A DNA stretch of 64,000 bases from Companilactobacillus zhongbaensis (GCF_003946515.1 NZ_RHOM01000001.1:1-64000), one strand, 5' to 3'. Shown: positions 10,104 through 19,648, counted from the stretch's first letter. The notes: generated by a model not told the origin, from the sequence alone. Translations and numbers: made by a program.

Positions 10104-10980
10104 ATTAAGCATCTCTGATCCGATCCGCACGAATGACATCATGCGCAAATATAAGCTACGTGCTAAGAAGAGCTTGGGTCAAAACTTTTTAACTAGTGAA
10201 AAGGTCTTAGACGATATCGTCGATGCGAGCCAATTGCAGCCAGATGAAATCGCCATCGAGATCGGACCTGGTATTGGAGCACTGACAGAGAAATTAGCGC
10301 AAGTAGCAGAACATGTCTACGCCTTTGAGATCGACGACAGTTTAATGCCAGTTTTAGCAGACACACTCAGCTATTACGACAACATCGACGTCATCAACCA
10401 AGACATCTTAGACGTCGACTTAGACCAATTCGTCAAAGACCATGGCTTAGAAGGCAAGACCATCAAGGTAGTAGCCAACTTGCCATACTACATCACCACA
10501 CCGATCATGCTAAACTTGATCAACAGTGACTATCCGTTCAAGTCGTTAGTCTTAATGATGCAAAAGGAAGTAGCACAAAGAATAACGGCTAACCCAGGCC
10601 ACAGAGAATACGGCTCACTAACTATTGGAGTTCAAACGAGAATGGCCACTAGGATCGACAGAATAGTAGGAAAAAATTCCTTCATCCCAAGACCAAAAGT
10701 AGACTCAGCCGTAGTAGTCTTAGAAAGACTAGATCAAGCAAACGAAGGCATAACCGACTTAAAATACTTCAACAAACTAATTTGTTCATCTTTCGCCCAA
10801 AAGCGCAAGAGCTTGATGAACAACTTATTAAATTGGCAAGGACGTACCGACGAAAATCGTGCTAAACTAAAACAAGTATTTGCTGATTGCGGACTAGAAG
10901 AAAACGTCCGAGCAGAACAAGTATCGATCGCTCAATTCAAAAAAATGGCCACACAATTACAAGAAACTTTTAAAAAATAA
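10090..10980 (+). CDS. rsmA: 16S rRNA adenine dimethyltransferase RsmA (KsgA)
   Basis: A 296-residue SAM-dependent enzyme that dimethylates two adjacent adenines near the 3' end of 16S rRNA; loss usually gives kasugamycin resistance. Motifs: SLGQNFLT, EIGPGIGALTE (SAM binding), the DILD region, and the catalytic NLPYYIT. The ATG at 10090 follows AAAGGA; the in-frame TTG upstream overlaps that site. The 3' third has strikingly A/C-ending codons: 30 of the 32 codons spelling the stretch from PRPKVDSA to FNKLI. This is part of a strand-composition pattern near the repeat elements. Confidence 0.97.
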   Translation: MTQNRLSISDPIRTNDIMRKYKLRAKKSLGQNFLTSEKVLDDIVDASQLQPDEIAIEIGPGIGALTEKLAQVAEHVYAFEIDDSLMPVLADTLSYYDNIDVINQDILDVDLDQFVKDHGLEGKTIKVVANLPYYITTPIMLNLINSDYPFKSLVLMMQKEVAQRITANPGHREYGSLTIGVQTRMATRIDRIVGKNSFIPRPKVDSAVVVLERLDQANEGITDLKYFNKLICSSFAQKRKSLMNNLLNWQGRTDENRAKLKQVFADCGLEENVRAEQVSIAQFKKMATQLQETFKK

Positions 10981-11007
10981 AATAACGTTTACATTTTTGT
11001 AACATTC

Positions 11008-11036
11008 TTGAAAAAAAGAAACAAACGTGATATAAT
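11008..11036 (+). promoter_or_regulatory. Promoter of veg
   Basis: TTGAAA (11008-11013), 17 nt, then a perfect TATAAT (11031-11036). This is a strong vegetative-type promoter 25 nt upstream of the veg start codon. Confidence 0.85.
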
Positions 11037-11061
11037 TTTGTGCCTAAGGAGTGATTATTAT

Positions 11062-11337
11062 ATGCCAACGTCATTACAAACAATCAAGTCAAACTTGGAT
11101 CAACATCTAGGTGAAAACTTGACGGTAGTTGCACAAGCGGGACGTAAGAAAGTAATTCGTCGTCGAGGAACGTTATCAGAAACATTCCACTCAGTATTCG
11201 TAGTCAACCTAGACCAAAATGAAAACTCTTTCGAAAGAGTATCATACAGCTATGCTGACCTACTAACAAAATCGATCGACATCACATTCGACAGTGAAGT
11301 CGAAGAGGCAAACGAGGAAGAAGCAGACGCAGAGTAA
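11062..11337 (+). CDS. veg: Veg protein
   Basis: A 91-residue Veg family protein: residues LQTIKSNLDQHLG followed by the basic GRKKVIRRRGTL and a beta-rich core (FHSVFVVNLD), with an acidic tail. The family is small and widespread in Bacillota; in Bacillus subtilis it affects biofilm gene expression and is strongly transcribed. The ATG at 11062 follows AAGGAGTGA. A consensus promoter precedes it and a terminator follows, so it is a single-gene unit. Third codon positions are A/C-rich, continuing the bias seen at the end of rsmA. Confidence 0.93.
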   Translation: MPTSLQTIKSNLDQHLGENLTVVAQAGRKKVIRRRGTLSETFHSVFVVNLDQNENSFERVSYSYADLLTKSIDITFDSEVEEANEEEADAE

Positions 11338-11351
11338 TCATGCTTCTTAGT

Positions 11352-11381
11352 AAAAAACCACATCATTGATGTGGTTTTTTT
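11352..11381 (+). terminator. Terminator after veg
   Basis: CCACATCA and TGATGTGG form a hairpin followed by T7. Confidence 0.85.
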
Positions 11382-11424
11382 GTTTGGTTTTGGTTTTGGG
11401 TTTTATAGTGGATGTAGTTTTGGT

Positions 11425-11773
11425 GGAGGTTCACTGCCGGTTCTGCGGGAGGGTTCCGGAAAACTCGCCGTGGAACGCCATGGGCACCACTCTGAGCTAT
11501 CCGGGGAGTTCGCCCGGACATCTCACAGCTGGGCCTTTCACTAGGCAATAAATTGCCAAGTGAAATTTCATGGCTGACGGTGATTTTCCTCCACCCTCCC
11601 GCAGAACCTAAATTAAACCAAAATCTGGTTGGGGGTGGGGATACGGTACTTATTTATTTTCTACAAAATTGCAGCGATTTGGTTGGATTTCCCTAGCTTT
11701 GTGTCAGTCCTACGATTCAGTTTTGTTTTGTTTATCTTGTTGAGTTTTGTTGAGCACCTCATCGGTTGGTATA
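11425..11773 (+). repeat. Structured interspersed element, copy A
   Basis: A full copy. Helix P1 pairs ggttctgcgggaggg (from 11439) with ccctcccgcagaacc (ending 11608). P2 pairs ctcgccgt with acggtga. P3 pairs gccatg with catggc. P4 pairs tccggg with cccgga inside a longer arm. P5 pairs tttcact/agtgaaa and ggcaa/ttgcc. The tail carries TACGGTACTTAT at about 11642 and CATCGGTTGGTAT ending at 11772. Together with the oppositely oriented copy B it fills the gap between veg and purR, where Bacillus has ispE. Confidence 0.85.
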
Positions 11774-12011
11774 TCTTTCCCTCAAGCACTTCACAAGCGA
11801 AGCGATGGTCTTCAAGGAACTTATTCAAATGGCCTTAACCGCCAGTTGTTACGAACAAAACAGGCAGATCAATCAGTAAAATAGTACTCGATAGAAATTA
11901 AGAGTTTCACCAAAAAAGATGGACAAGATAGGGAGAGAAGAAGAAATTGTATCAACAAAAAAACGAAGGTAGGCCTGTCAAATCACAAGAGAGAGAGTTT
12001 TATACAACCTT

Positions 12012-12192
12012 AGGTTCTGGGGGGTGGAAGGAATTCGCTGTCAGCCATGAAATTTCACTTAGCGGTTTACCGCTTAGTGAAAGACCCAGCTTTGAAACAA
12101 GCGGGTGGTCTTCCCGATTGGTTCAAAGTGGCGTCCATGGCGTTCCACAGCGCAATTCCTGGAACCCCCCAGAACCGGCAATGAACCTCCAC
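12012..12192 (-). repeat. Structured interspersed element, copy B
   Basis: Opposite orientation to copy A, forming a convergent pair. P1 here is shorter with a changed sequence (ggttctgggggg with ccccccagaacc), yet still pairs. P2 has also changed on both arms (gcgctgt/acagcg), as has P4 (ctttgaa/ttcaaag with cggg/cccg). P5 is the type with tttcact and agcggt/accgct. The TACGGTACTTA tail is not recognisable. The sequence between A and B holds no gene I can support. Confidence 0.85.
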
Positions 12193-12390
12193 AAAAAATC
12201 CCAAGCAAAATCCGCCCAACTCCTATCACACACCTAAAAAAAACCTCTAAAAAACCCAAAACCCGAATAAAAACTATCGAACGCCACAAAAAAAGGTTGT
12301 AATCCTTAATGAAAAAGCGGAAAATGAGTGAATTGTTGGGAAAAATACTTTATAATTTTATGCATGAATTGTTTTTTAGGAGAATGAACT

Positions 12391-13233
12391 ATGAAAACAC
12401 GAAGAAGTGAACGATTAATAGACATGACGCGTTATTTGTTGGAGAGACCCCACACTTTGATCTCGCTAGCATTTTTTGCCGACCGCTATGAATCGGCTAA
12501 GTCATCGATCTCAGAAGACTTAGGCATCTTACGTCGGACCTTTATGATCCGCGGAACAGGTGTACTTGAGACATTGCCTGGTGCAGGTGGAGGAGTGATT
12601 TTTACTCCTGGTATTTCTAAAAAAGAAGCTGTTGAATTCATTGATAACGTCAAACAACGTCTAACAGAGCCTGATCGGATCTTACCTGGTGGCTATGTTT
12701 ATTTAACGGACTTATTAGCAGAACCAAGTTTATTGAGAACAATTGGTCGCATGATTGCCACACAATATTCGCAAAGCTCGATCGACGTCGTTATGACCGT
12801 TGCAACCAAGGGGATTCCGATCGCCCAGAGTGTAGCTAGCTTTTTAAATATTCCATTTGTGATCGTCCGTCGTGATTCGAAGATCACTGAAGGTTCAACC
12901 ATTAGTGTCAATTATGCTTCGGGGTCATCTGACCGGATCGAAAAAATGGAACTTTCTAAGCGTTCATTAGCTGAAGGCTCACGAGTATTAGTAGTCGATG
13001 ACTTCATGAAGGGTGGCGGTACTATTAATGGTATGCGCAGCTTGATCAATGAGTTCAACGCTATTTTTGTTGGTGTCACAGTCTTTGCAGAAAATGCTTT
13101 GATCGATCCAGAGGTTCGTGACTCTGATGTTACGTCAATTTTTAAGGTCAAAGATATCGATCAAGAAAACAAGATTATTAACATAATTAACGGAGATTAT
13201 TTAGATAAGACTGATTTCAGTTATTTCGAATAA
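12391..13233 (+). CDS. purR: Purine operon repressor PurR
   Basis: A 280-residue Gram-positive PurR: an N-terminal winged-helix DNA-binding domain (about 1-75, RSERLIDMTRYLLERP) joined to a phosphoribosyltransferase-like domain with the PRPP loop VLVVDDFMKGGGT. It represses purine synthesis genes and responds to PRPP. The ATG at 12391 follows AGGAGAATG. A -10-like TATAAT lies near 12350. The next genes are glmU and prs; prs makes PRPP, the PurR effector, so the neighbourhood is functionally coherent and matches the usual Bacillota order. Confidence 0.95.
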   Translation: MKTRRSERLIDMTRYLLERPHTLISLAFFADRYESAKSSISEDLGILRRTFMIRGTGVLETLPGAGGGVIFTPGISKKEAVEFIDNVKQRLTEPDRILPGGYVYLTDLLAEPSLLRTIGRMIATQYSQSSIDVVMTVATKGIPIAQSVASFLNIPFVIVRRDSKITEGSTISVNYASGSSDRIEKMELSKRSLAEGSRVLVVDDFMKGGGTINGMRSLINEFNAIFVGVTVFAENALIDPEVRDSDVTSIFKVKDIDQENKIINIINGDYLDKTDFSYFE

Positions 13234-13305
13234 AAGTAGATTGAGGCTCGGCCTCTAAAAATGCTATTATAGATATATATTTGTCTGACTGAAAGGAAGT
13301 TTCCA

Positions 13306-14694
13306 ATGTCTAATCGCTATGTAATAATCCTAGCTGCTGGTATGGGTACAAGAATGAAGTCAAAACTTTATAAAGTACTTCAACCAGTTGCGGGTAAGGC
13401 TATGGTCGATCACGTGGTAACCCAAGTCGAAAAGGTCAAACCTGACTTGATCGAGACCGTGATCGGAAATGGTGCCGAAAAGGTCAAAGACTTACTCGGC
13501 GACCGTACAAAATACGCCTTGCAAGAAGAACAGTTAGGTACAGGTCACGCTGTACTACAAGCTGAGAAAGATCTTGGTGGTAAAGAAGGTATGACACTAG
13601 TAGTTAGTGGTGATACACCTTTACTTACCGCAGACACTTTCCAAAAAATATTCGACTACCACGAAGAACAAAATGCTGCTGTAACTATTTTGACAGCTCA
13701 CGCTGACGATCCTTTCAGTTATGGAAGAATCATCCGTGACCAAAGAGGTAACGTGGCTAAAGTCGTTGAACAAAAAGATGCAACTGAAGAAGAAAAGGCT
13801 ATTCAAGAAATAAACACTGGTGTTTACTGCTTTGATAACCAAATGCTCTTTGAAAACTTGCACTCCGTTAACAATGATAACGCTCAAGGTGAATACTACT
13901 TACCTGATGTAGTTTCTATTTTGAAATCACAAGGTGAGAAGATCGTTGCTTATCAAATGAGTGACTTGAGTGAATCGATCGGTGTTAATGATCGTGTTGC
14001 TTTATCACAAGCTGAGAAATTAATGCAAAAGCGCATTAACGAAGCTCATATGCGTGATGGTGTAACAATCGTTGATCCTGAGAACACTTATATCGACGTC
14101 GATGTTGAGATCGGAAACGATACAACAATCGAACCTAACGTTAAGATATTTGGTGATACTAAGATCGGATCAGATTGCCTGATCGGACTTGGCTCCAGAT
14201 TAAATAACGCTACGATCAAAGACGGAGTAACTGTCATTAGCTCAACTATCGAAAATGCGATCATGCGTGAAGGCAGCAACATCGGCCCGAACTCACATCT
14301 TCGTCCTAAAGCTGATATCGGTAAAGAAGTTCATATCGGTAACTTCTGTGAAGTCAAAAACGCTACAATTGGTGATCGTACGAAGATCGGCCACTTGTCA
14401 TACGTTGGCGATGCCACATTAGGTACAGATATCAATGTTGGCTGTGGAGTAGTCTTCGTCAATTATGATGGCGTTAAGAAATTCCACAGTAACATTGGAG
14501 ATCGTTCCTTCATCGGTTCAAATTCGAATATCATTGCTCCAGTAGATATGGCAGATCATTCATTTATCGCTGCCGGTTCAACTGTCAACAAAGATATTCC
14601 TAAGCACGCAATGGCGATTGCGCGTTCTAGACAAACCAATAAAGAAGATTATTGGGACAAACTACCACTATCAAAAAGTGAAGAATGGAAATAA
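13306..14694 (+). CDS. glmU: Bifunctional GlmU (N-acetylglucosamine-1-P uridyltransferase / GlcN-1-P acetyltransferase)
   Basis: A 462-residue enzyme producing UDP-GlcNAc for cell-wall synthesis. The N-terminal pyrophosphorylase domain shows [11 protein letters not shown] and the uridine-binding EEQLGTGHA. From about residue 250 the left-handed beta-helix of hexapeptide repeats forms the acetyltransferase, with the catalytic region GNFCEVKNA and the loop VNYDGVKK. A promoter-like TTGAGG, 18 nt, TATTAT lies upstream (13239-13268). It is 14 bp before the prs start and probably co-transcribed with it. Confidence 0.97.
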   Translation: MSNRYVIILAAGMGTRMKSKLYKVLQPVAGKAMVDHVVTQVEKVKPDLIETVIGNGAEKVKDLLGDRTKYALQEEQLGTGHAVLQAEKDLGGKEGMTLVVSGDTPLLTADTFQKIFDYHEEQNAAVTILTAHADDPFSYGRIIRDQRGNVAKVVEQKDATEEEKAIQEINTGVYCFDNQMLFENLHSVNNDNAQGEYYLPDVVSILKSQGEKIVAYQMSDLSESIGVNDRVALSQAEKLMQKRINEAHMRDGVTIVDPENTYIDVDVEIGNDTTIEPNVKIFGDTKIGSDCLIGLGSRLNNATIKDGVTVISSTIENAIMREGSNIGPNSHLRPKADIGKEVHIGNFCEVKNATIGDRTKIGHLSYVGDATLGTDINVGCGVVFVNYDGVKKFHSNIGDRSFIGSNSNIIAPVDMADHSFIAAGSTVNKDIPKHAMAIARSRQTNKEDYWDKLPLSKSEEWK

Positions 14695-14708
14695 AAGGTG
14701 AGAGATTA

Positions 14709-15692
14709 ATGGCATATAAAGATAATGAACGTCCGCTCAAAATTTTTGCATTAAATTCAAACAAACCTTTAGCAGAAAAAATTGCTAAAGAAGTTGGGAT
14801 TCCTTTAGGAAAATCATCCGTTACACGTTTTAGTGATGGTGAAATTCAAATCAACATCGAAGAAAGTATTCGTGGAGCTGATGTTTTCTTGATCCAATCA
14901 ACATCAGCACCAGTTAACGATAACTTGATGGAACTTTTGATCATGGTCGATGCACTTAAACGTGCTTCAGCTCATTTCATCAGTGTAGTTATTCCTTACT
15001 ACGGTTATGCAAGACAAGATCGTAAATCAAGATCACGTGAACCTATTACTGCTAAATTAGTCGCTAATATGCTTCAACGTGCCGGAGTAAACCGTGTACT
15101 AGCCCTTGACTTGCACGCTGCTCAAATCCAAGGATTTTTCGATATTCCTGTTGACCACTTGATGGGTGCTCCATTGTTGGCTGACTATTTCTTGTCAAAC
15201 CATCTTGAAGAAGATGCCGTTGTAGTCTCACCAGACCACGGTGGTGTTACACGTGCTAGAAAATTAGCAGAATTTTTGAAATCGCCAATTGCAATCATTG
15301 ATAAACGTCGTCCACGTGCAAACGTAGCCGAAGTTATGAACATCATTGGTAACGTAAAAGGCAAACGTGCCATCATCATCGATGATATGATCGATACAGC
15401 TGGTACTATCACATTAGCATCACAAGCATTGATCGATGCCGGTGCTACTGAGGTATACGCAAGTTGTACCCACCCAATTCTTTCAGGCCCAGCTATTGAA
15501 AGAATCGAAGCCTCACCAATCAAGAAGTTGATCGTTACTGATTCAATCAATCTTCCACAAGAGAAGGTTATCGACAGAATGGTTCAAGTTTCTGTTGGTC
15601 CTCTTATTGGTGATGCTATTCAACGTATTCATAATAATGAACCGGTTAGTCCGTTGTTTACTAATCGTTTCCAGAGAAGTAATAAGAAGTAG
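14709..15692 (+). CDS. prs: Ribose-phosphate pyrophosphokinase (PRPP synthetase)
   Basis: A 327-residue class I PRPP synthetase converting ribose 5-phosphate and ATP to PRPP for nucleotide, His and Trp synthesis. Signatures: [10 protein letters not shown], the ATP site [17 protein letters not shown], the metal site [19 protein letters not shown], and the PRPP loop [12 protein letters not shown]. The ATG at 14709 follows AAAGGTGAGAG; the longer frame starts before this site. The last 30 codons shift towards G/T endings as the gene approaches element C. Confidence 0.97.
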   Translation: MAYKDNERPLKIFALNSNKPLAEKIAKEVGIPLGKSSVTRFSDGEIQINIEESIRGADVFLIQSTSAPVNDNLMELLIMVDALKRASAHFISVVIPYYGYARQDRKSRSREPITAKLVANMLQRAGVNRVLALDLHAAQIQGFFDIPVDHLMGAPLLADYFLSNHLEEDAVVVSPDHGGVTRARKLAEFLKSPIAIIDKRRPRANVAEVMNIIGNVKGKRAIIIDDMIDTAGTITLASQALIDAGATEVYASCTHPILSGPAIERIEASPIKKLIVTDSINLPQEKVIDRMVQVSVGPLIGDAIQRIHNNEPVSPLFTNRFQRSNKK

Positions 15693-15771
15693 AGTTTTAG
15701 GATTGGCTTTGAGGTCTTTGTGATCTTGAAGCTTTTTTTGTTTGGGATTTTTATTGTGGTGTAGTTTGGTG

Positions 15772-16102
15772 TGTGGTTCACTGCCGGTTCTGCGGAGGGT
15801 TCCGGGAATTGCGCCGTGGAACGCTGCGGGCCAACTTTGAGCTATCCAAGGAAGACCGCCTTGGACATCTCAAAGCTTGACCTTTTCGTAAGCACGGCCC
15901 ATGCCGTGCAAACGAAAATTTCGCGGCTGACGGCGAATTCCCTGGATAAAACTCTACTTTGGGGTGGGGGTACGGTACTTATTTGATTTCTGCTTGATTG
16001 CTGCGATTTGGTTGGAGTTCCTTATTTTTGGTTTGTTCTTACGATTTTGGTTTGTTTTTCATATCTGTTTGATTTTTTATTTGGGATTTCATCGGTTGGT
16101 AT
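15772..16102 (+). repeat. Structured interspersed element, copy C
   Basis: P1 5' arm ggttctgcggaggg is present but its 3' partner has been replaced by ctggataaaactc, so P1 is broken here. P2 (gaattgcgccgt/acggcgaattc), P3 (gctgcg/cgcggc), P4 (tccaagg/ccttgga within ctttgag/ctcaaag) and P5 (gcacggc/gccgtgc within ttttcgt/acgaaaa) are intact. The tail has GTACGGTACTTAT (15970), TTCTTACGATTTTGG and CATCGGTTGGTAT (to 16102). No gene lies in 15693-16392. Confidence 0.85.
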
Positions 16103-16392
16103 TTTGTTTTGTTTTTTTCTTGCTCTTTGAATGCTCCTTCGTCGCTTCAAAATCGCGGTAGTTGAGAATTGTTGAGATTGTATTTTGTTTATCATTTATC
16201 ATTATTTGATCAATGGTTAATTGCTTTGTTGATTTTCTATATCTTTTTGTGCTGCTTTTAGGATTCCCTCGATCTTTTTGGTTTTATAAATATATTAATA
16301 TTTAACGAATCTTCAAACCTAATTTTTGTGGGATTGATGATATACTTATTTTATAAATATAATTATAAATTGTTGTAGGAGGGAATGTTTTT

Positions 16393-16794
16393 ATGAAATT
16401 TTCTAAGGGTGTTTCTGCCGTTTTGGCTTCTGTGGCTGCTTTGACTTTTGCTGTGGGTCCTTTGTTGTCTGTTGGTTCTGCTCAATCTGCTGAGGCTACT
16501 ACTATTTGGGATCTTCCTGAAGGTACTACTATGCCTTCTGAAGGTAAGTTGATGGCTTTGAATTATGAGCCTGGTGAGACTACTGTTTTCTTGTGGTCTT
16601 TTGATGGTAATAATATTCACTTGAGTAATCGTGGGGTCGCTAATTATTCTTGGTGGTATACCGACAAGTATAGAGTTTATGATGGCGATAAGTATTATCG
16701 GGTTTCTACTAATGAATGGGTTAATTATAATGACATGGATCAACTTGAGCTTAATAATGGGGATTGGTTCCTTGGGGCTCAGATTCGTGGATAG
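16393..16794 (+). CDS. Small secreted SLAP-like protein
   Basis: A 133-residue exported protein. A signal peptide is clear: KFSKG, a hydrophobic core (SAVLASVAALTFAVGPLL) and a likely cleavage after an Ala-rich AQSAEA. The mature part is Trp/Tyr-rich and ends in YYRVSTNEWVNYNDM, the motif of surface-layer-associated (SLAP) modules that bind the cell surface. The same motif occurs in the 17671 protein. A good AGGAGGG box precedes the ATG. Codon third positions are almost all G or T, consistent with its place downstream of element C. Exact role unknown. Confidence 0.65.
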   Translation: MKFSKGVSAVLASVAALTFAVGPLLSVGSAQSAEATTIWDLPEGTTMPSEGKLMALNYEPGETTVFLWSFDGNNIHLSNRGVANYSWWYTDKYRVYDGDKYYRVSTNEWVNYNDMDQLELNNGDWFLGAQIRG

Positions 16795-16841
16795 GTTTTT
16801 GTTGGACGCTGCCTTTGGTGGTGTCTTTTTTTTGGATTAAA

Positions 16842-16875
16842 AAACCTGATATCTTTTTTGATATCAGGTTGGTTG
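16842..16875 (-). terminator. Perfect 11-bp inverted repeat, minus-strand terminator
   Basis: AACCTGATATC and GATATCAGGTT pair perfectly around six T. On the minus strand the hairpin is followed by T6, so it would end mscL transcription; on the plus strand it may also act for the 16393 gene. Confidence 0.7.
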
Positions 16876-16984
16876 TGGGGTATTTGTTTGTTGTTAGATC
16901 TCTTTTGGTTTGTTGCCAAACTTCTCTTGTTTTGTAACTAAATCTCTTATTCATTGTTACCAAACGTTGCCCGTTTTATAGTGG

Positions 16985-17100
16985 AAACGAGCTCCGGGAG
17001 ATAGCGGCCTCCGGTTAACACATGTAGTCGCGGCACGGCTTCGCCGCACCTTGTGCGACTACACGCGTTAATCCTCAGCAGCTGACCATCTCCCTCCGCT
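16985..17100. repeat. Single GC-rich multi-stem palindrome next to mscL
   Basis: A 115-bp structured stretch unlike its AT-rich surroundings. Nested arms are visible: gggagat (about 16997) with atctccc (about 17088), ggttaac with gttaatcc (one bulge), tgtagtcgc with gcgactaca, and a central cggc-ttc-gccg hairpin. Its helices differ in sequence from the interspersed elements. It lies in the 3' untranslated region of mscL (minus strand). One copy in this window. Confidence 0.6.
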
Positions 17101-17102
17101 CT

Positions 17103-17501
17103 CTATCTTTTATTCTGTTGCTGTGATTGATATCTCAATAAATCACGTATTTGTTGTAGGTATTCAAGTTGTGGGTCGGTTTCTTGTACGTTGTCGAATT
17201 TGCTGGTTGAGCCGTCTCGGCGCATTTTGTTCATGGCTTTTACTACTACGAATACGACGAACATGATGATTAGGAAGTTGATTATGGCGTTTATGAAGTC
17301 ACCTATTAGGAAATTTGCTCCAAATACGGTAAATTTCATGTCTGTGAGGTCGATTTTACCTATTAATAGTCCGATTAAGGGGTTTAGGATATACGTTGTT
17401 AGAGCGCTTATTAGGGAGTTGAAGGCGGCACCTATGATAACACCTACTGCTAGGTCGACTACGCTTCCTCTGGAAATAAATTGACGGAATTCGTTAAACA
17501 T
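17103..17501 (-). CDS. mscL: Large-conductance mechanosensitive channel MscL
   Basis: A 132-residue inner-membrane channel that opens under membrane tension and releases solutes on hypo-osmotic shock. The N-terminal helix FNEFRQFISRGSVVDLAVGVIIGAAF runs into TM1, and TM2 is NAIINFLIIMFVVFVVVKAMN; the C-terminus is a charged helix. The ATG at 17501 follows AAAGGAG; the longer frame upstream starts before that site. The coding strand is A/C-rich at third positions because the plus strand is G+T-rich here, downstream of element C. Confidence 0.96.
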   Translation of the reverse strand: MFNEFRQFISRGSVVDLAVGVIIGAAFNSLISALTTYILNPLIGLLIGKIDLTDMKFTVFGANFLIGDFINAIINFLIIMFVVFVVVKAMNKMRRDGSTSKFDNVQETDPQLEYLQQIRDLLRYQSQQQNKR

Positions 17502-17670
17502 GTGAATGCTCCTTTTTTTGTTTGCAAAATTAATTATCATTTACTTTACTATCATTTAAAAAATTTTTAAAGTGTTTTCAGATTAATTTGGATGAAAACG
17601 ATTCAATAGATCTAAATAATGTTATATTTATATATAGTAAGCAAAATATTTATTTAAGGGGTTGCAAAAA

Positions 17671-18204
17671 ATGAAATTATCTAATTTAATCATTGCCGGA
17701 GCAGTTGCCATAACCCTAGGCGGACTCACAACCACAACAGTACACGCAACTGCAGATGACAATAACATAAGTGTCAATAATCAATACGATTCTGATGGAC
17801 AATATAACGGTGACTACCAAGTAATCAACGGAGAAGTCCAAACCAGTGGATTAACAAAACTTTACAATTCAAAAGGTGAACTAGCTAGTCGTTCACTCCA
17901 AGCAGGAACATATTGGATCGCTGACAGAATGTTAATGAGTGAAGGTCAACCAACTCTTTATCGAGTATCAACAGACGAATGGGTCAAACCAAGCGATGTA
18001 ACATTCATCAACCCAATTGGAGCTAGTTTGGTAACAGCTAGAGCCGACGCAAGTCTTTACGACTCAACAGGAAACGTAGCCGGTACATTACCAGCAGGCG
18101 TAACGTACAGAACTGATCAAAGAAAGACAGTCAACGGCGTTATCATGTACAGAGTATCAACAGATCAATGGGTAAAAGCCACTGACGTTAATATTGGTAA
18201 ATAA
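17671..18204 (+). CDS. Secreted protein with two SLAP-type repeats
   Basis: A 177-residue exported protein: signal peptide KLSNLIIAGAVAITLGG with cleavage probably after VHA, an Asn/Asp-rich spacer, then two tandem modules. Each module ends in the SLAP signature: LYRVSTDEWVKPSDV (about residue 100) and MYRVSTDQWVKATDV (at the C-terminus). Such modules anchor proteins to the lactobacillus cell surface. Start chosen at the ATG 13 nt after AAGGGG, not the upstream TTG. Codons end largely in A/C, in contrast with the G/T-ending 16393 gene. A terminator follows. Confidence 0.7.
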   Translation: MKLSNLIIAGAVAITLGGLTTTTVHATADDNNISVNNQYDSDGQYNGDYQVINGEVQTSGLTKLYNSKGELASRSLQAGTYWIADRMLMSEGQPTLYRVSTDEWVKPSDVTFINPIGASLVTARADASLYDSTGNVAGTLPAGVTYRTDQRKTVNGVIMYRVSTDQWVKATDVNIGK

Positions 18205-18240
18205 TAACTTTAATTGATTGAAATTTTTTAAAAAATAAAT

Positions 18241-18290
18241 ATGCCTTCTGAATTTTCACTTAAAAAGTAAATTCAGAAGGCATTTTTATT
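18241..18290. terminator. Strong bidirectional terminator
   Basis: ATGCCTTCTGAATTT pairs with AAATTCAGAAGGCAT around an A-rich loop, followed by T5; it separates the secreted protein gene from the convergent SIR2-like genes. Confidence 0.85.
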
Positions 18291-18322
18291 TTGATCAGTT
18301 TTTATGATGATGTCACAAATTG

Positions 18323-19648
18323 TTAGGCGTCGGCTGCTAGTCGATTAATAACCTCAGCCTGGCTAGGGAACATTTCAATTAACGCGCTCTTTTGTGGCAG
18401 CAATATTTCACCGCTAGAATTGCTAGGAATGCTACCGCTCAATTGTGAGAAGCCAGCACCATTATCATTGAGATCTTCGAAGGCGACAGCTGTTCCTGCT
18501 TCAATATAGAAACCGTGCACTTGCTTTTTAGATTTATCCAAGCCTAATTGGACTTGGTAGTATTTGCCGTCTCTAGTAAAGCAGTGGACTAAGGCAGAGT
18601 TTCCCAGGGAATACATCCAAGCTTGGCCTTCCTTAAGTAAATGCAAATGTGACATATGCTTAGGGTCGATCGTTAAATAAATTGATAATTCACTAGGCCG
18701 GACTCCGCGTTCGATCATGTAAGAAGGGAAGATCTGCTTTAAAAATTCAAGCTGCTCTTTTTGCTCATCGGGAGACAATTCTGCCTGCGGCTTCACCGGT
18801 CCTGTAACTTTCAGACCTAGATCTTTGCCAGTAGTCAATTCTTCAAAAGCATCTTCGATCGATGATGAAAAGCCAATCGAGCGTTCACCAATAATCTCAG
18901 GAATAGATACTTCTCCTTTATTAATGGTGATGTAGTGACTCTTATTAGTGGCAGCGACCAACTGAGTGCTGGGTCCTTTGATCAATTGGTTGTTAGGACC
19001 GATTCCTAATTCAAGAATCAAAAGATTTTTTTCTTGATATTTTTGTACGAAATCAGAAAAACCCTCGAGTTGTGTTTGATCGATCTGTAAATTCTCACTG
19101 GCAACATTGAGTGCAAGTGGCTCACCACATTCATCACATTTAGGAAGATCGTCAGCAGTCAAAGTGCCTTGTTGATCTTTTAAATAGATGTCGTGAAGTT
19201 GGTCGGTCAGATCAACGACCCCATGTTCTTTAGGATGCGCACTACAAATGCCGTTTAGCCAGTTACCTTCGATTTCAAAAACATTTTTAAAATTGCTTAG
19301 TGCAAAATGATGATCTGTGTTGGACGTCCAAATGTAATAAGGCTTATCATCAATAATTTTTGCTAAATAGTCCATCAGTTTGCCAGGTTGGTAGTCATGA
19401 GAATAATACTCAGCAACTCTAGCATATGCCCGCCATTTATCTAAGTCGTTAGGATAGTCATAGCCGAAGGCAGTTAGTAGATTAGGGATTTGATATTTGT
19501 CGGTTAGATCTCCTAAAACATCACGTAATTTTTGATCATTTGCGAACAAATTTAAACCTTCAGAAATGGAAAAGCCATTACTAGCTGTTACCAAAATTGC
19601 GTCCGCATCCTGAATCCATTTTTGAGCTATTTGAATTGATTTAGTCAT
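18323..19648 (-). CDS. Divergent SIR2-like protein with C-terminal extension
   Basis: A 441-residue protein. The first 280 residues resemble a sirtuin fold, but the signatures are altered: ADAILVTASNGFSISEG in place of the NAD loop GAGxS, TSNTDHHF in place of TQNxD, and a partial zinc site (CSAHP...CDECG). The remaining 150 residues form an extra, probably beta-rich domain (MSHLHLLKEGQAWMYSLG, YYQVQLGLD) that I cannot assign. It overlaps the upstream SIR2-like gene by 8 nt (ATGACTAA), so the two are made together and may form a heterocomplex. Enzymatic activity is uncertain. Confidence 0.6.
   Translation of the reverse strand: MTKSIQIAQKWIQDADAILVTASNGFSISEGLNLFANDQKLRDVLGDLTDKYQIPNLLTAFGYDYPNDLDKWRAYARVAEYYSHDYQPGKLMDYLAKIIDDKPYYIWTSNTDHHFALSNFKNVFEIEGNWLNGICSAHPKEHGVVDLTDQLHDIYLKDQQGTLTADDLPKCDECGEPLALNVASENLQIDQTQLEGFSDFVQKYQEKNLLILELGIGPNNQLIKGPSTQLVAATNKSHYITINKGEVSIPEIIGERSIGFSSSIEDAFEELTTGKDLGLKVTGPVKPQAELSPDEQKEQLEFLKQIFPSYMIERGVRPSELSIYLTIDPKHMSHLHLLKEGQAWMYSLGNSALVHCFTRDGKYYQVQLGLDKSKKQVHGFYIEAGTAVAFEDLNDNGAGFSQLSGSIPSNSSGEILLPQKSALIEMFPSQAEVINRLAADA

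Noticed and set aside
11366-12302. Several 60-96 residue frames across elements A and B
   Set aside because: They are translations of the structured repeat; the same frames are not kept between copies.
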